Assembly: GCF_937951745.1 (NCBI RefSeq)
Contig: NZ_CALFBQ010000020.1
Span: 1-44,431, forward strand
DNA length: 44,431 bases
Direction of reading: 5' to 3'
Source: an uncultured Chloroflexus sp.
Lineage (GTDB): Bacteria > Chloroflexota > Chloroflexia > Chloroflexales > Chloroflexaceae
Shown: in pieces, positions 1 through 8,414 of the stretch
Layout of the letters: each line of letters opens with the position of its first letter
Position numbering within the stretch: position 1 is the first letter of the stretch
Position numbers and translations under genes: made by a program
The notes under the pieces: model-generated
What the model saw: only the letters and a program-made list of their open reading frames with translations
What the model was told of the DNA's origin: nothing
Database searches by the model: none

Positions 1-1
1 T

Positions 2-259
2 GGGTGTATGAGTTGTCACCCGGCTGGTGGTGGCGTAGGCCCGGATCTGCACGGTCTGTATGGTATGACCAGACCGTTAGCTGATGGCTCAACGGTTGCG
101 GCTGATGAGGAATATCTGCGCGAGTCAATTCTTAACCCCAATGCAAAGGTTGCTGATGGCTATGCACCGATGATGCCGTCATTTGAAGGGCAACTGAGTG
201 AGGATGAGCTGAAGCAGTTGATCGAGTACATTAAGTCTCTCAACGCCACGGGGAACTAA
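2..259 (+). CDS. coxB: Cytochrome c domain, C-terminal end of oxidase subunit II (partial)
   Basis: The reading frame is open from the left edge, so the gene is cut by the window. The second to sixth codons give C-M-S-C-H, a CxxCH haem-c attachment motif. A methionine-containing segment ([15 protein letters not shown]) follows and would supply the axial Met ligand, and the end (LIEYIKSL) is typical of class I cytochrome c. A cytochrome c domain directly in front of subunit I is the arrangement of caa3 oxidases, in which it is fused to the C-terminus of subunit II and passes electrons to CuA. It could instead be a separate small cytochrome c, because the CuA domain lies outside the window. It ends 4 bases before the subunit I start, so the genes are surely co-transcribed. 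Confidence 0.85.
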   Translation, partial: GCMSCHPAGGGVGPDLHGLYGMTRPLADGSTVAADEEYLRESILNPNAKVADGYAPMMPSFEGQLSEDELKQLIEYIKSLNATGN

Positions 260-263
260 GACT

Positions 264-1922
264 ATGAGCACACTTTCGCTTCCACAAACGAGCTACATCC
301 ACGATCGATCACGCACATTTGCCGAATGGCTGAAGTCGTGGTTGTTGACAGTCGATCACAAGCGGATCGCGATCCTTTACCTGTTGTCGATCAATTTCTT
401 CTTTCTCCTTGGTGGTCTTGCCGCGACACTGGTACGGGTTGAGTTGATTACTCCGCAGGGTGACCTGATGTCTTCCGATGTTTATAATCGGGCGTTTACC
501 CTGCACGGCATTATCATGGTCTTTTTCTTCCTAATCCCGGCGATTCCAGCGGTGTTAGGAAACTTCTTGGTGCCGCTTATGATTGGGGCGCGCGATCTAG
601 CTTTCCCGCGTCTGAATCTGCTGAGCTGGTACCTCTACATGATCGGTGGCGTATTCGCCTTGATCGCATCTGTCTTTGGCGGTGTTGATACCGGCTGGAC
701 GTTCTACACGCCGTTTAGCTCGACCTATTCCAACTCGAATGTGGTGATGACGATTACCGGTGCGTTCATTATGGGCTTTTCGTCCATTCTGACCGGTTTG
801 AACTTTATCGTTACCATCCACAAGATGCGCGCCCCCGGCTTGACGTGGTTCCGCCTGCCACTCTTTATTTGGGCCAACTACGCGACTAGCATCATCCAGA
901 TTCTGGCCACGCCGGTGTTGGGGATTGCGCTGCTGCTGGTAGTGGTTGAGCGGTTGTGGGGCGTAGGGATTTACGACCCGGCGCTTGGCGGCGACCCATT
1001 GCTCTTTCAGCATCTCTTCTGGTTCTACTCGCATCCGGCCGTCTACATTATGATTTTGCCGGCGATGGGTGTGATCAGTGAGTTGATCAGCACCTTCTCG
1101 CGCAAGCGTATCTTTGGCTACGAGTTTATCGCGTTTTCGAGCCTTGCCATCGCCATTCTCGGCTTCCTCGTCTGGGGTCACCACATGTTTGTCAGCAGCC
1201 AGTCGGTTTACGCTGGGCTGATCTTCTCGTTCATCACGATGCTGGTGGCGATCCCGTCGGCGATTAAGGTCTTTAACTGGACGGCGACACTTTACAAGGG
1301 GTCGATCAGTTACCGGACACCGATGCTCTACGCGCTCGGCTTTATCGGCCTGTTCGTGATCGGTGGTCTGACCGGTATTTTCCTCGGAGTCACTGCGATT
1401 GACCTGCACGTGACTGACACCTATTTTGTCGTGGCTCACTTCCACTATGTGATGGTGGGTGGCACGATTATGGCCTATCTGGGCGGCATCCATTTCTGGT
1501 GGCCTAAGATGACTGGTCGGATGTATAACGAGATATGGGGCAGTATTGCCGCCCTGATCATTTTCGTTGGCTTTAACATGACCTTCTTCCCGCAGTTCAT
1601 CCTTGGCTATCTGGGTATGCCGCGCCGTTACCACGTCTATCCACCAGAATTCCAAGTCCTGCACGTGATGAGCACGGCAGGGGCAAGCATTCTTGCCATC
1701 GGGTTCATTGTGCCGCTGATTTACCTCGGTATTTCATTGTGGAAGGGGGCGATTGCCGGCAATAATCCGTGGGGTGCGACCGGTCTTGAATGGAAGACCT
1801 CCTCGCCACCGCCGACGTTCAATTTTGACAAGACGCCGATTGTGACCGAAGAGGCGTATGCTTATCCGCCCGAAGCGGCTGAGCGTGATGCGGCGGCGTG
1901 GCGGCCCGGTTCGCCGCTGTAA
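264..1922 (+). CDS. coxA: Cytochrome c oxidase subunit I (A2-type, caa3)
   Basis: This is the catalytic subunit of a haem-copper oxidase, an integral membrane protein of 552 residues that reduces O2 to water and pumps protons. About twelve hydrophobic segments are visible. The sequence shows an HGIIMVFFF haem a ligand region, the CuB ligands in WGHHMF, and HFHYVMVGG carrying the haem a3 and haem a histidines. Residues 255-261 read YSHPAVY: His257 and Tyr261 are the cross-linked pair, and Tyr-Ser replaces the glutamate region of A1-type enzymes, which places it in subfamily A2. The start follows the cytochrome c gene by 4 bases. Length and motifs are normal for the family, and no defect is seen. 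Confidence 0.97.
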   Translation: MSTLSLPQTSYIHDRSRTFAEWLKSWLLTVDHKRIAILYLLSINFFFLLGGLAATLVRVELITPQGDLMSSDVYNRAFTLHGIIMVFFFLIPAIPAVLGNFLVPLMIGARDLAFPRLNLLSWYLYMIGGVFALIASVFGGVDTGWTFYTPFSSTYSNSNVVMTITGAFIMGFSSILTGLNFIVTIHKMRAPGLTWFRLPLFIWANYATSIIQILATPVLGIALLLVVVERLWGVGIYDPALGGDPLLFQHLFWFYSHPAVYIMILPAMGVISELISTFSRKRIFGYEFIAFSSLAIAILGFLVWGHHMFVSSQSVYAGLIFSFITMLVAIPSAIKVFNWTATLYKGSISYRTPMLYALGFIGLFVIGGLTGIFLGVTAIDLHVTDTYFVVAHFHYVMVGGTIMAYLGGIHFWWPKMTGRMYNEIWGSIAALIIFVGFNMTFFPQFILGYLGMPRRYHVYPPEFQVLHVMSTAGASILAIGFIVPLIYLGISLWKGAIAGNNPWGATGLEWKTSSPPPTFNFDKTPIVTEEAYAYPPEAAERDAAAWRPGSPL

Positions 1923-2045
1923 ATTGCGCTGGCGGTGCCGTGGAGCGACATTCTGGAGCAATGTCGCTCCATAGTTCGGACATTCTGGCGTCACATTGGA
2001 AGGGCAGAGAAAACGCAGTAGCGATTGGACGCAGAGGAGAGAGCG

Positions 2046-2819
2046 TTGGCAACCATCACTCACGAAGAAGCGCATACGCATACGCACGGTCCCGAGCTGC
2101 AACACCAGTTCGAGACGCCGGAGCAGCAGAAAGAGGCAGCCACACTAGGCATGTGGGCCTTCCTTGTCACCGAAATTATGCTCTTCGGTGGTATCTTTAT
2201 GGCCTACATCGCCTACCGCTGGGCTTTCCCGGAGGCGTGGGAGGAAGCGGCGGCAATGCTCAATACCCCGCTCGCTACCGTCAACACGGTTGTGCTGCTG
2301 GTGAGTTCGTTGACAGTGGCGTTGGCGGTGAATGCCGCTGAAGAGGGGAAGAAGCGGCGGCTGATCACGATGCTGGTGCTGACGATTGTGCTGGGCTTGA
2401 CCTTCCTTGTGATTAAGGGGTATGAGTACAGCGAGAAGTTTGCCCATTGCGCCGGCGCGAAGGATCCGATCAGTTGGATCACTGGCAGCGATTTGCACGA
2501 GAGCCACGAGTGTTTGGTGCCGGGCCGCGGATTCCATTTCCCCGATGAGCATGGCTCAGCGAGCGGCGGGCACGGCGCAGCTAAGACGGTGACAATGCAA
2601 TCTGGCCACCAGCTCTTTTTCTTGCTCTACTTCAGTGCAACCGGTCTGCACGCGATCCACATGATTATTGGTCTGGGGGTGATGACGACGATCTTGGTCA
2701 TGGCCTTGCGCGACCGCTTCTCGCCGACCTACTTCACGCCGGTTGAGATTGGCGGTCTCTATTGGCACTTGATCGACATCATCTGGGTGTTTCTCTTCCC
2801 ACTGTTCTATCTGGTTTAG
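2046..2819 (+). CDS. coxC: Cytochrome c oxidase subunit III
   Basis: This is the membrane subunit III of the caa3 oxidase, 257 residues from the chosen start. Hydrophobic segments carry the usual features (MWAFLVTEIMLFGG, then GHQLFFLLYFSATGLHAIHM and a terminal YWHLIDIIWVFLFPLFYL). The TTG at 2046 is preferred over the TTG at 2025 because GAGGAGAG lies directly before it at a good distance and the resulting protein starts MATITHEE. An insertion between helices contains two cysteines and a His/Asp-rich stretch (residues about 130-180). The roughly 120-base gap after subunit I has no other gene. It is co-transcribed with subunits II, I and IV. Confidence 0.95.
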   Translation: MATITHEEAHTHTHGPELQHQFETPEQQKEAATLGMWAFLVTEIMLFGGIFMAYIAYRWAFPEAWEEAAAMLNTPLATVNTVVLLVSSLTVALAVNAAEEGKKRRLITMLVLTIVLGLTFLVIKGYEYSEKFAHCAGAKDPISWITGSDLHESHECLVPGRGFHFPDEHGSASGGHGAAKTVTMQSGHQLFFLLYFSATGLHAIHMIIGLGVMTTILVMALRDRFSPTYFTPVEIGGLYWHLIDIIWVFLFPLFYLV

Positions 2820-2828
2820 GAGGGCACG

Positions 2829-3194
2829 ATGGCTGAACAGCATACACATGCTCATGCGCATCACCACAGCGATAAGCATACCCATATTTCACGGGGAACC
2901 TATTACCGCGTCTTTGCGGCGCTGATGGTGTTGATGGTGTTGACCGTCGCCGCGTGGTGGGTAGAGAAGAACCTGATCGAGATGCCGGGTTGGCTAGCAG
3001 TGACCATTGCGATGTCGATCGCGATTGCCAAGACGGTATTGATTGTGCTCTATTTTATGCACGTCAAGATCAGCAGCCGGATGACGCAGATCTATGCGGC
3101 GGGTGCATTTGTGTGGCTGATGATTTTGTTTGTGATTACAATGGGTGACTATATAGCCCGGGGCTGGCCGCCGCAAGCCGGGCCGTTGCCGTAG
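2829..3194 (+). CDS. coxD: Cytochrome c oxidase subunit IV (prokaryotic type)
   Basis: A 121-residue membrane protein with an unusually histidine-rich soluble N-terminus (about ten His in the first 25 residues) followed by three hydrophobic helices. The second ends in the motif VLYFMHVK, which is characteristic of the small subunit IV/CtaF/CyoD family that stabilises the oxidase complex. The gene starts 9 bases after subunit III with AGGAGGG as ribosome binding site, so it is the last gene of the operon. The His-rich tail could bind copper or another metal; that is inference. A hairpin with a 9-bp stem follows 36 bases downstream. Confidence 0.92.
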   Translation: MAEQHTHAHAHHHSDKHTHISRGTYYRVFAALMVLMVLTVAAWWVEKNLIEMPGWLAVTIAMSIAIAKTVLIVLYFMHVKISSRMTQIYAAGAFVWLMILFVITMGDYIARGWPPQAGPLP

Positions 3195-3229
3195 GTGGTA
3201 TTGACGCAACTGGTCTGATCGGCACAGGT

Positions 3230-3252
3230 AGGGCGGGTATCAAACCCGCCCT
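3230..3252. terminator. Intrinsic terminator between convergent genes
   Basis: AGGGCGGGT at 3230-3238 pairs perfectly with ACCCGCCCT at 3244-3252 around a 5-base loop, followed by TTACTGTTTCT. It lies between the oxidase operon and the converging HAD gene, so it can serve either strand. The T-tract is imperfect. Confidence 0.7.
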
Positions 3253-3288
3253 TACTGTTTCTCTGACAACCCATGCTTGGCCCGCTCT

Positions 3289-3972
3289 CTACCCAAACCG
3301 CTGGCGCAGCGCAGCAAGGCTGGTATGAGCGAGGCTCGGCAAGGTCAGATCGGCAGGTGGTAATGGTACCTGCCGCGAAATGGCGCCGGGGATGGCGACG
3401 ACCGGGCAGCCGGCGGCACGGGCGGCGCGGATGCCGTTTGGCGAGTCTTCCAGTACGAGGCAGGCGGCGGGCGGCAGGCCGAGCCGGGCCGCGGCGGTGA
3501 GAAAAAGATCTGGCGCCGGTTTGGTGGCGACGACATCATCGGCGGTCACAACTGTGGCAAAGGCGTGGTATACGTCGAGGCGCCGCAGCCATCCTTCGAC
3601 CCAGCGCCGGCTGCTGCTGCTGGCAACGGCGCACGGCAGGCTGGCAGCACGTGCTTCGGCCAGCAACTCGGCGACACCGGGCAAGAGTGGCTGATCAGCG
3701 CTGAGCGCATCCTTGCGGGCTTGCCGGCGGGCTAGAATCGCCGTGCGCTCGGTGATGACGCGCTCGGCTAGCAAGGGGTCGCGCTTACGGAGCAAGCAGA
3801 CTAGATGGGCGTGGGCGTCGAAGCCAGCGTTTGCCCCTAACGTCGCCGCCCAATCGTGAACGCTCAGGGTGACGCCGTATTCGGCATAGATCTCTTGCCA
3901 GCTCTGCAAGGCCGGCGTTTCTGTATCGACCATCAGGCCGTCGAAATCGAAAATCAAGGCGTGGATAGGCAT
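3289..3972 (-). CDS. HAD-superfamily hydrolase (beta-phosphoglucomutase-like)
   Basis: A 227-residue soluble protein with all four HAD motifs: motif I DFDGLMVDTE, with the nucleophile Asp9 and acid/base Asp11; motif II serines in VASSSS; motif III lysine in ATKPAPD; and motif IV acidic residues in LVLEDSPNG. A helical cap domain is inserted between motifs I and II (about residues 16-90), giving subclass I with a C1 cap as in beta-phosphoglucomutase, phosphoglycolate phosphatase and YcjU/GS1 enzymes. It would remove or transfer phosphate on a small sugar phosphate; the exact substrate cannot be read from the sequence. It stands alone and converges on the oxidase operon. Confidence 0.9.
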   Translation of the reverse strand: MPIHALIFDFDGLMVDTETPALQSWQEIYAEYGVTLSVHDWAATLGANAGFDAHAHLVCLLRKRDPLLAERVITERTAILARRQARKDALSADQPLLPGVAELLAEARAASLPCAVASSSSRRWVEGWLRRLDVYHAFATVVTADDVVATKPAPDLFLTAAARLGLPPAACLVLEDSPNGIRAARAAGCPVVAIPGAISRQVPLPPADLTLPSLAHTSLAALRQRFG

Positions 3973-4040
3973 AATACAAAGTTGTTGAACTTGTGATAAT
4001 GAGGGGGTGGAACATATAGTCGTGTGAGCCTACCACACTA

Positions 4041-4049
4041 ATTATAGCA
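4041..4049 (-). promoter_or_regulatory. Extended -10 promoter for the HAD gene
   Basis: On the minus strand these bases read TGCTATAAT, an extended -10 element (TGnTATAAT), about 65 bases before the HAD start codon. No good -35 is present at the usual spacing, which is acceptable for extended -10 promoters. Confidence 0.35.
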
Positions 4050-4135
4050 TCATATTGCGCCTATGGGCTGATGGTATACGCCTTGTAATCGGTTACGATA
4101 AACGTAGCGCAGCTCTATCGAGGAGGATGTTGGCG

Positions 4136-5116
4136 ATGACAGGCAGTATTGCAAAGAGTTTTCGTCTGCGACCGTTTAATGGTTCGACAGCCGACTATGC
4201 TGCGCTGGCAGCGATTGCACAAGCAATTTTGCCCGATTACAGCGAGACGGTAGAAGATATTCAACACTGGGATGCTTCGCGTCCGGCGCATTGCACGCTA
4301 GTGCGCTGGCTTGTTGAAGTTGGTACGACCATTGTGGCGGCAGCCGAATACTTCCATGCTCCGTGGATGTATCACCCGCGTAAATTCTTTATCAGCATCG
4401 CGGTGCTACCTGAATGGCAGGGGCAAGGGATCGGCAGCTATTGTTATGATGAACTGATGCGCGAGCTGGTCGAACGGCATCAGCCATTGCAGGTGCGAAG
4501 CAACTGCCGCGAGGATCAGGCGCGCAGTATGCAATTTCTTGCCAAGCGCGGCTTTCGTGAAGAGATGCGCACGTGGGAATCGCGGCTTGACTTGCGCACG
4601 TTTGACCCGGCTCCGGTTGCTGATGCGCCGGCGCGCGCCGTTGCGCAGGGGTTTACTATTTGCAACTTGGCGGAGTGGTTGCAGCGCCAGCCAGATGCGC
4701 GCCAGCGCCTGTACGAGGCGACGATCGAAATGCGGGCTGATGTGCCGCAACCCGAACCGTTCACGCCGGTTGAAATGGCGACGTGGGAACGAACGGTGTT
4801 TGACAATCCACACCTCTACCCGGAGGGTTATTTCTTGGCGCTCAACGGTGATGAGATTGCGGCGGTGAGCCAGCTTTGGAAGCATGCCGAGCCGGATGTG
4901 TTGATGACCGGCATCACCGCAACCCGCCGGCGCTACCGGCGGCGGGGGTTGGCGCTGGCTCTGAAGGTGCATGCGTTGATCTTCGCCAAAACTGCTGGCT
5001 ACCGTGAGGTGCGCACCTATAACGCCACCACCAACCGGGCGATGTTGAGCATCAACGAAACGTTGGGGTTCGTGAAACAACCGGCGTGGATCGAATTTGT
5101 GAAGGATGTGTCGTGA
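4136..5116 (+). CDS. Double-domain GNAT acetyltransferase
   Basis: A 326-residue protein with two GNAT folds. The N-terminal one shows the acetyl-CoA pyrophosphate loop in VLPEWQGQGIGS, and the C-terminal one in TRRRYRRRGLALALK followed by a Tyr-Asn-containing strand and NETLGFVK. Two-domain GNATs of this kind (mycothiol-synthase-like layout) usually keep one active domain; the acceptor is unknown. The ATG at 4136 is chosen because AGGAGG at 4121-4126 sits 9 bases before it; the in-frame ATG at 4127 directly abuts that site. The next gene is a paralogue of the same layout, so the pair probably arose by tandem duplication. Confidence 0.85.
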   Translation: MTGSIAKSFRLRPFNGSTADYAALAAIAQAILPDYSETVEDIQHWDASRPAHCTLVRWLVEVGTTIVAAAEYFHAPWMYHPRKFFISIAVLPEWQGQGIGSYCYDELMRELVERHQPLQVRSNCREDQARSMQFLAKRGFREEMRTWESRLDLRTFDPAPVADAPARAVAQGFTICNLAEWLQRQPDARQRLYEATIEMRADVPQPEPFTPVEMATWERTVFDNPHLYPEGYFLALNGDEIAAVSQLWKHAEPDVLMTGITATRRRYRRRGLALALKVHALIFAKTAGYREVRTYNATTNRAMLSINETLGFVKQPAWIEFVKDVS

Positions 5117-5188
5117 GGGGAACAGGGACATTGCGACGCAAGGTAAGGACATTGCAGCGCAATACCCCTACGTATACCAGTATTATGT

Positions 5189-6160
5189 ATGATTACAATT
5201 CGACCTTCTCAACCTACCGCAACCGATTATCATGTAATGGCGACAGTGTACGGCGCCTTGGTGCCGGACGCGCCGCTCAATACAACCGAATGGCAAGTGC
5301 GCGATAAGTTGCATAATCCGCAATTGGCGCTCTACCGAGTGATCGGCGAGCTTGATGGCGTTGCGGCGGGTTATGCCGAATATTATCAGCCAACGTGGTG
5401 CGCCGATCCGTACCATATTGAGACGTTGGTCTGCGTACATCCGGCGTATCAGGGGCGCGGGTTAGGTGCGGCGCTCTGGCAACACGTGCAGCAGGCTTGG
5501 CAGGCGTTGCAGCCGCGCTACGTGTTGGCAAAAGTGCGCGAAGATTGGCGGGCTGGGTTCGCCTTTGCCGTGCGGCGCGGTTTTCAGGAAGACCGGCGGG
5601 TGTGGCTCTCACGACTTGATGTGGCGAGCTTTGATCCTGCTCCCTTCAGTGGTGCGCTTGAGCGGGTAACGGCGCAGCAGATTGAAATCCACAGCTTTGC
5701 AGCGCTAGCTACTGCCGATGCCGGCTTTTGGCGTAAGTTGTATGAGTTCGAACAGCACACAACCTGCGATGTGCCATCAGCATTTCCGGTCGCCATACCG
5801 CCCTACGAACAATGGATCAAGCTCTACCAACCTGAACATGGCGCGGTGTGGGAAGGCAGTTTTGCGGCGATTGCAGATGGGCAAGTGGTCGGGATCAGCA
5901 CACTCGAGACGGTTGATAACGAAACCGATCTGGAAGTAGGCTTTACAGCGGTGCGGCGCGACTACCGCGGGCGCGGGATTGCACTGGCGCTGAAGCTGTG
6001 TACGATTGCGTATGCCCAAGCGATGGGTGTGACCGGGATTCGCACCGACAACGACAGCATCAATCAGCCAATGTGGCAGATTAATCAACGGTTAGGCTTT
6101 CAACGGGGGGCGGTGTGGATCATCCTACGCCGGTGTGAGCAGATCGAGGAGCTGACGTGA
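5189..6160 (+). CDS. Double-domain GNAT acetyltransferase, paralogue
   Basis: A 323-residue protein with the same layout as the preceding gene. The first acetyl-CoA loop is in VHPAYQGRGLGAALW, the second in VRRDYRGRGIALALK, and a RLGFQR-type end closes each domain. The linker residues LSRLDVASFDPAPF match SRLDLRTFDPAPV in the upstream protein, which supports common descent. The acceptor substrate is unknown. No clear ribosome binding site precedes the ATG at 5189; a second ATG lies at 5185 out of frame. The end overlaps the next gene's GTG by 4 bases, so the C45 enzyme is translationally coupled to it. Confidence 0.85.
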   Translation: MITIRPSQPTATDYHVMATVYGALVPDAPLNTTEWQVRDKLHNPQLALYRVIGELDGVAAGYAEYYQPTWCADPYHIETLVCVHPAYQGRGLGAALWQHVQQAWQALQPRYVLAKVREDWRAGFAFAVRRGFQEDRRVWLSRLDVASFDPAPFSGALERVTAQQIEIHSFAALATADAGFWRKLYEFEQHTTCDVPSAFPVAIPPYEQWIKLYQPEHGAVWEGSFAAIADGQVVGISTLETVDNETDLEVGFTAVRRDYRGRGIALALKLCTIAYAQAMGVTGIRTDNDSINQPMWQINQRLGFQRGAVWIILRRCEQIEELT

Positions 6161-7266
6161 GAGGGTTGCCATTGGTTGAGTTGGCAGGTGATGCCTACAC
6201 ACAGGGTTGGCGGCACGGGCGCGTCTTGCGCGCGGCGATTGCTGCCAACCTGCGCATTTATACCGCGCGCTTCGAGCGCGAATTGCGTATACCGTTAGCC
6301 GAGGTGTGGCAGCGCGCTCTGCGGTATGCGGACGCAATTGCCGGGCAGAACCCGGACTATGCCGCCGGAATGCGCGGGATTGCTGATGGCGCGGGCATGG
6401 AGCTGGCAGCGATTGCGGCGCTCAATGTGCGGTATGAACTGTTTTACCAGTACTTCCGTGAGTATGATCGTATCAATGGTAAGCCCGATGGTTGTACTGC
6501 CTTTGCCTTGCTGCCAACCGAGACGACGGATGGCCATCTGCTGGTTGGTGAAAACTGGGACTGGATCACCGGCGTGCGTGGCGCAATTGTGCGAACGAAC
6601 GAACCCGATGGCCATCGCACACTTGCGTTTACTGAAGCCGGCATTTTTGGCGGCAAAATTGGTTTGAATTCGGCTGGGCTGGCGCTCTTAATTAACGGTC
6701 TGAGTAGCACTGCTGACGATTGGGCGAGTCTGCGGCGACCATTTCACGTGCGCTGTTACGAAATCTTGCGCGCGCGCACGTTGGCTGATGCGCAGGCGGT
6801 GATCACGGCGGAAGCGCGGGCCGGTTCGGCCAATTTCCTGATCGCCCAAACGCCCGATCAGGTAGTCAATATCGAAGCGGCGCCGGATGCCATCGCGCTG
6901 AGCAATTGCGCCAACGGTTGCCTGATCCACTCGAACCATTTTTACGATCCGACTAGTTTGGGCATTGTCGAACGCGCGATCGAGCGGGTGCCGCATTCTC
7001 AGTGGCGGCAAGCGCGTTTACAAGAGCTGTTAGCGCCGCGTCCGCAATCGCTGGCGAGCGTACAAGCAACATTGCGCGACCATGATCGCCATCCCTATTC
7101 GGTCTGTTTCCACATTGATCCCGCCGATCCGCCCGATGAGTATTACGAAACGGTGGCGTCGATCATCATGGATGTGACGGCCCAAACGTTGTATGCTACT
7201 GATGGGCCGCCATGCGAGCGCGCATATGTGCCATACCGGTTGAAGGCTAGGGTGGAAGCATCATAA
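6157..7266 (+). CDS. C45-family peptidase / acyl-CoA:6-APA acyltransferase-like
   Basis: A 369-residue protein of the acyltransferase/C45 NTN-hydrolase family. These enzymes self-cleave before a cysteine that becomes the N-terminal nucleophile. Here that residue is Cys113 in KPDGCTAFALL, followed by VGENWDW, as in the family. Further family features are GIADGAGM in the N-terminal propeptide, KIGLNSAGLAL, and a C-terminal HSNHF. Members hydrolyse or transfer acyl groups on amides, such as penicillin side chains or acylated amino acids. The GTG start overlaps the GNAT gene stop by 4 bases, so an acetyl/acyl modification pathway shared with the GNATs is possible but unproven. Confidence 0.85.
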   Translation: MRGLPLVELAGDAYTQGWRHGRVLRAAIAANLRIYTARFERELRIPLAEVWQRALRYADAIAGQNPDYAAGMRGIADGAGMELAAIAALNVRYELFYQYFREYDRINGKPDGCTAFALLPTETTDGHLLVGENWDWITGVRGAIVRTNEPDGHRTLAFTEAGIFGGKIGLNSAGLALLINGLSSTADDWASLRRPFHVRCYEILRARTLADAQAVITAEARAGSANFLIAQTPDQVVNIEAAPDAIALSNCANGCLIHSNHFYDPTSLGIVERAIERVPHSQWRQARLQELLAPRPQSLASVQATLRDHDRHPYSVCFHIDPADPPDEYYETVASIIMDVTAQTLYATDGPPCERAYVPYRLKARVEAS

Positions 7267-7354
7267 CGCAAGGCGACAATGCCGGTTTGGGTTGCATGCT
7301 AAAACTGCGCTCGCAATGATCGGAAGCGGCCTGATCACGAGGCAAAGGCGACCA

Positions 7355-7789
7355 ATGCGTACTGTTCTTTTTATCTGTACCGGCAACTACTACCGCAGCC
7401 GCTACGCCGAACTGTTGTTCAACGCCATGCGGGTATCAGGCTGGCAAGCTGATTCGCGCGGTTTGCGGCTCTCGGCTACCAATCGGGGGCCGATCTGGCC
7501 CAACGTTCTTGTGCAATTACAACAACGCGGCTTTCCGCCGCCATCCGAAATCCGGCCACCAATGGCCTTGACCGAACCCGATCTGCGGCGAGCGACCGTG
7601 GCGATTGCCTTGGATGAGCGCGAGCATCGTCCGCTGATGCAGCAACGTTTTCCAGTGTGGGTGGAGCGAATCCGTTACTGGCAAACGCCTGACGTGCCGT
7701 TCTTGCCCGCCGATGAGGCGTTTCGCCGAATTGAAACGGGAGTGGTTGAATTAATTGCGGAACTGAGCCGTTGGCAAACGGCGGGCTAG
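7355..7789 (+). CDS. Low-molecular-weight protein tyrosine phosphatase-like protein
   Basis: A 144-residue protein that begins MRTVLFICTGNYYRSR, so the CX5R phosphatase loop occupies Cys8 to Arg14, in the position normal for LMW-PTP and arsenate-reductase relatives. The usual asparagine-isoleucine-cysteine pattern is altered to N-Y-Y, and the DPY general-acid motif is replaced by a PDVPF stretch, so the substrate may differ from phosphotyrosine. The ATG at 7355 is preferred because homology begins there; the longer in-frame extension from 7292 has no recognisable content. It follows the C45 gene by about 90 bases. Confidence 0.78.
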   Translation: MRTVLFICTGNYYRSRYAELLFNAMRVSGWQADSRGLRLSATNRGPIWPNVLVQLQQRGFPPPSEIRPPMALTEPDLRRATVAIALDEREHRPLMQQRFPVWVERIRYWQTPDVPFLPADEAFRRIETGVVELIAELSRWQTAG

Positions 7790-7919
7790 GCGTGGGCTGC
7801 TGTGAGTGGGCGGAAAGATGCGCTCGCTATCGGCATTGCACGCGAGGGTAGGCGTGCGTGAGGGGTACCGGCGTTTGACGCACGCAAGGCGGGTCGGCTA
7901 CAACAGGTGAGGGGAATCC

Positions 7920-8399
7920 ATGGAGATTGGCGTCGTTTCGGATACGCATGGTCGGCTGGCGCCGGCGGCGCTAACAGCATTAGCCGGAGTTGAGTTGATC
8001 TTGCACGCCGGCGATATTGGCCATGAAACTATCCTCAACCGGCTCGCGATCATCGCGCCGGTGCTAGCCATTCATGGCAACACTGATGAGGGAACGGCGC
8101 TGGCCCGCGCTTATCCGGCGCACCGCTGGATCGAGCGCGAGGGTGTTGTGATCTATATGACCCACATTGGTGGCCAGCCCCGCCATCTTGTGCAATCGTT
8201 ACCGAAGACGGTTGATAACCGGGCGCCGCAGGTCTATATTTTTGGCCATAGCCACCGGCCATTGTATGAAATGTACAATGGGGTGCTCTTTCTCAATCCG
8301 GGAACTGCCGGTGCGCCGCGAGGGGCAGGGTTGTCAGTGGCGAGGTTAACAGTGGCCAATGGGCAAGCTAGGGCAGCGATTATTGAGTTGGAGAGATGA
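7920..8399 (+). CDS. YfcE/MJ0936-family phosphodiesterase
   Basis: A 159-residue calcineurin-like metallophosphoesterase. The dinuclear metal ligands are visible in order: DTHG (Asp8, His10), HAGDIG, GNTD, a histidine in MTHIGG, and FGHSHRP near the C-terminus, followed by LNPGTAGAPRG. This is the compact YfcE type, which hydrolyses phosphodiesters with manganese or other divalent metals; the natural substrate is not established. GAGGGGAATCC provides a ribosome binding site before the ATG. It is followed 15 bases later by the DUF2085 gene. Confidence 0.92.
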   Translation: MEIGVVSDTHGRLAPAALTALAGVELILHAGDIGHETILNRLAIIAPVLAIHGNTDEGTALARAYPAHRWIEREGVVIYMTHIGGQPRHLVQSLPKTVDNRAPQVYIFGHSHRPLYEMYNGVLFLNPGTAGAPRGAGLSVARLTVANGQARAAIIELER

Positions 8400-8414
8400 G
8401 GGCGAGAGGGCGTT

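Noticed and set aside
597-1664. A 355-codon minus-strand open frame inside coxA
   Set aside because: It is fully antisense to a clear oxidase gene and its product is charged and without any family motif, as expected from a mirror frame of membrane-protein codons.
7852-7885. Inverted repeat GCGTGCGT/ACGCACGC as a terminator
   Set aside because: The loop is 18 bases and no T-tract follows, so it is not convincing as an intrinsic terminator.
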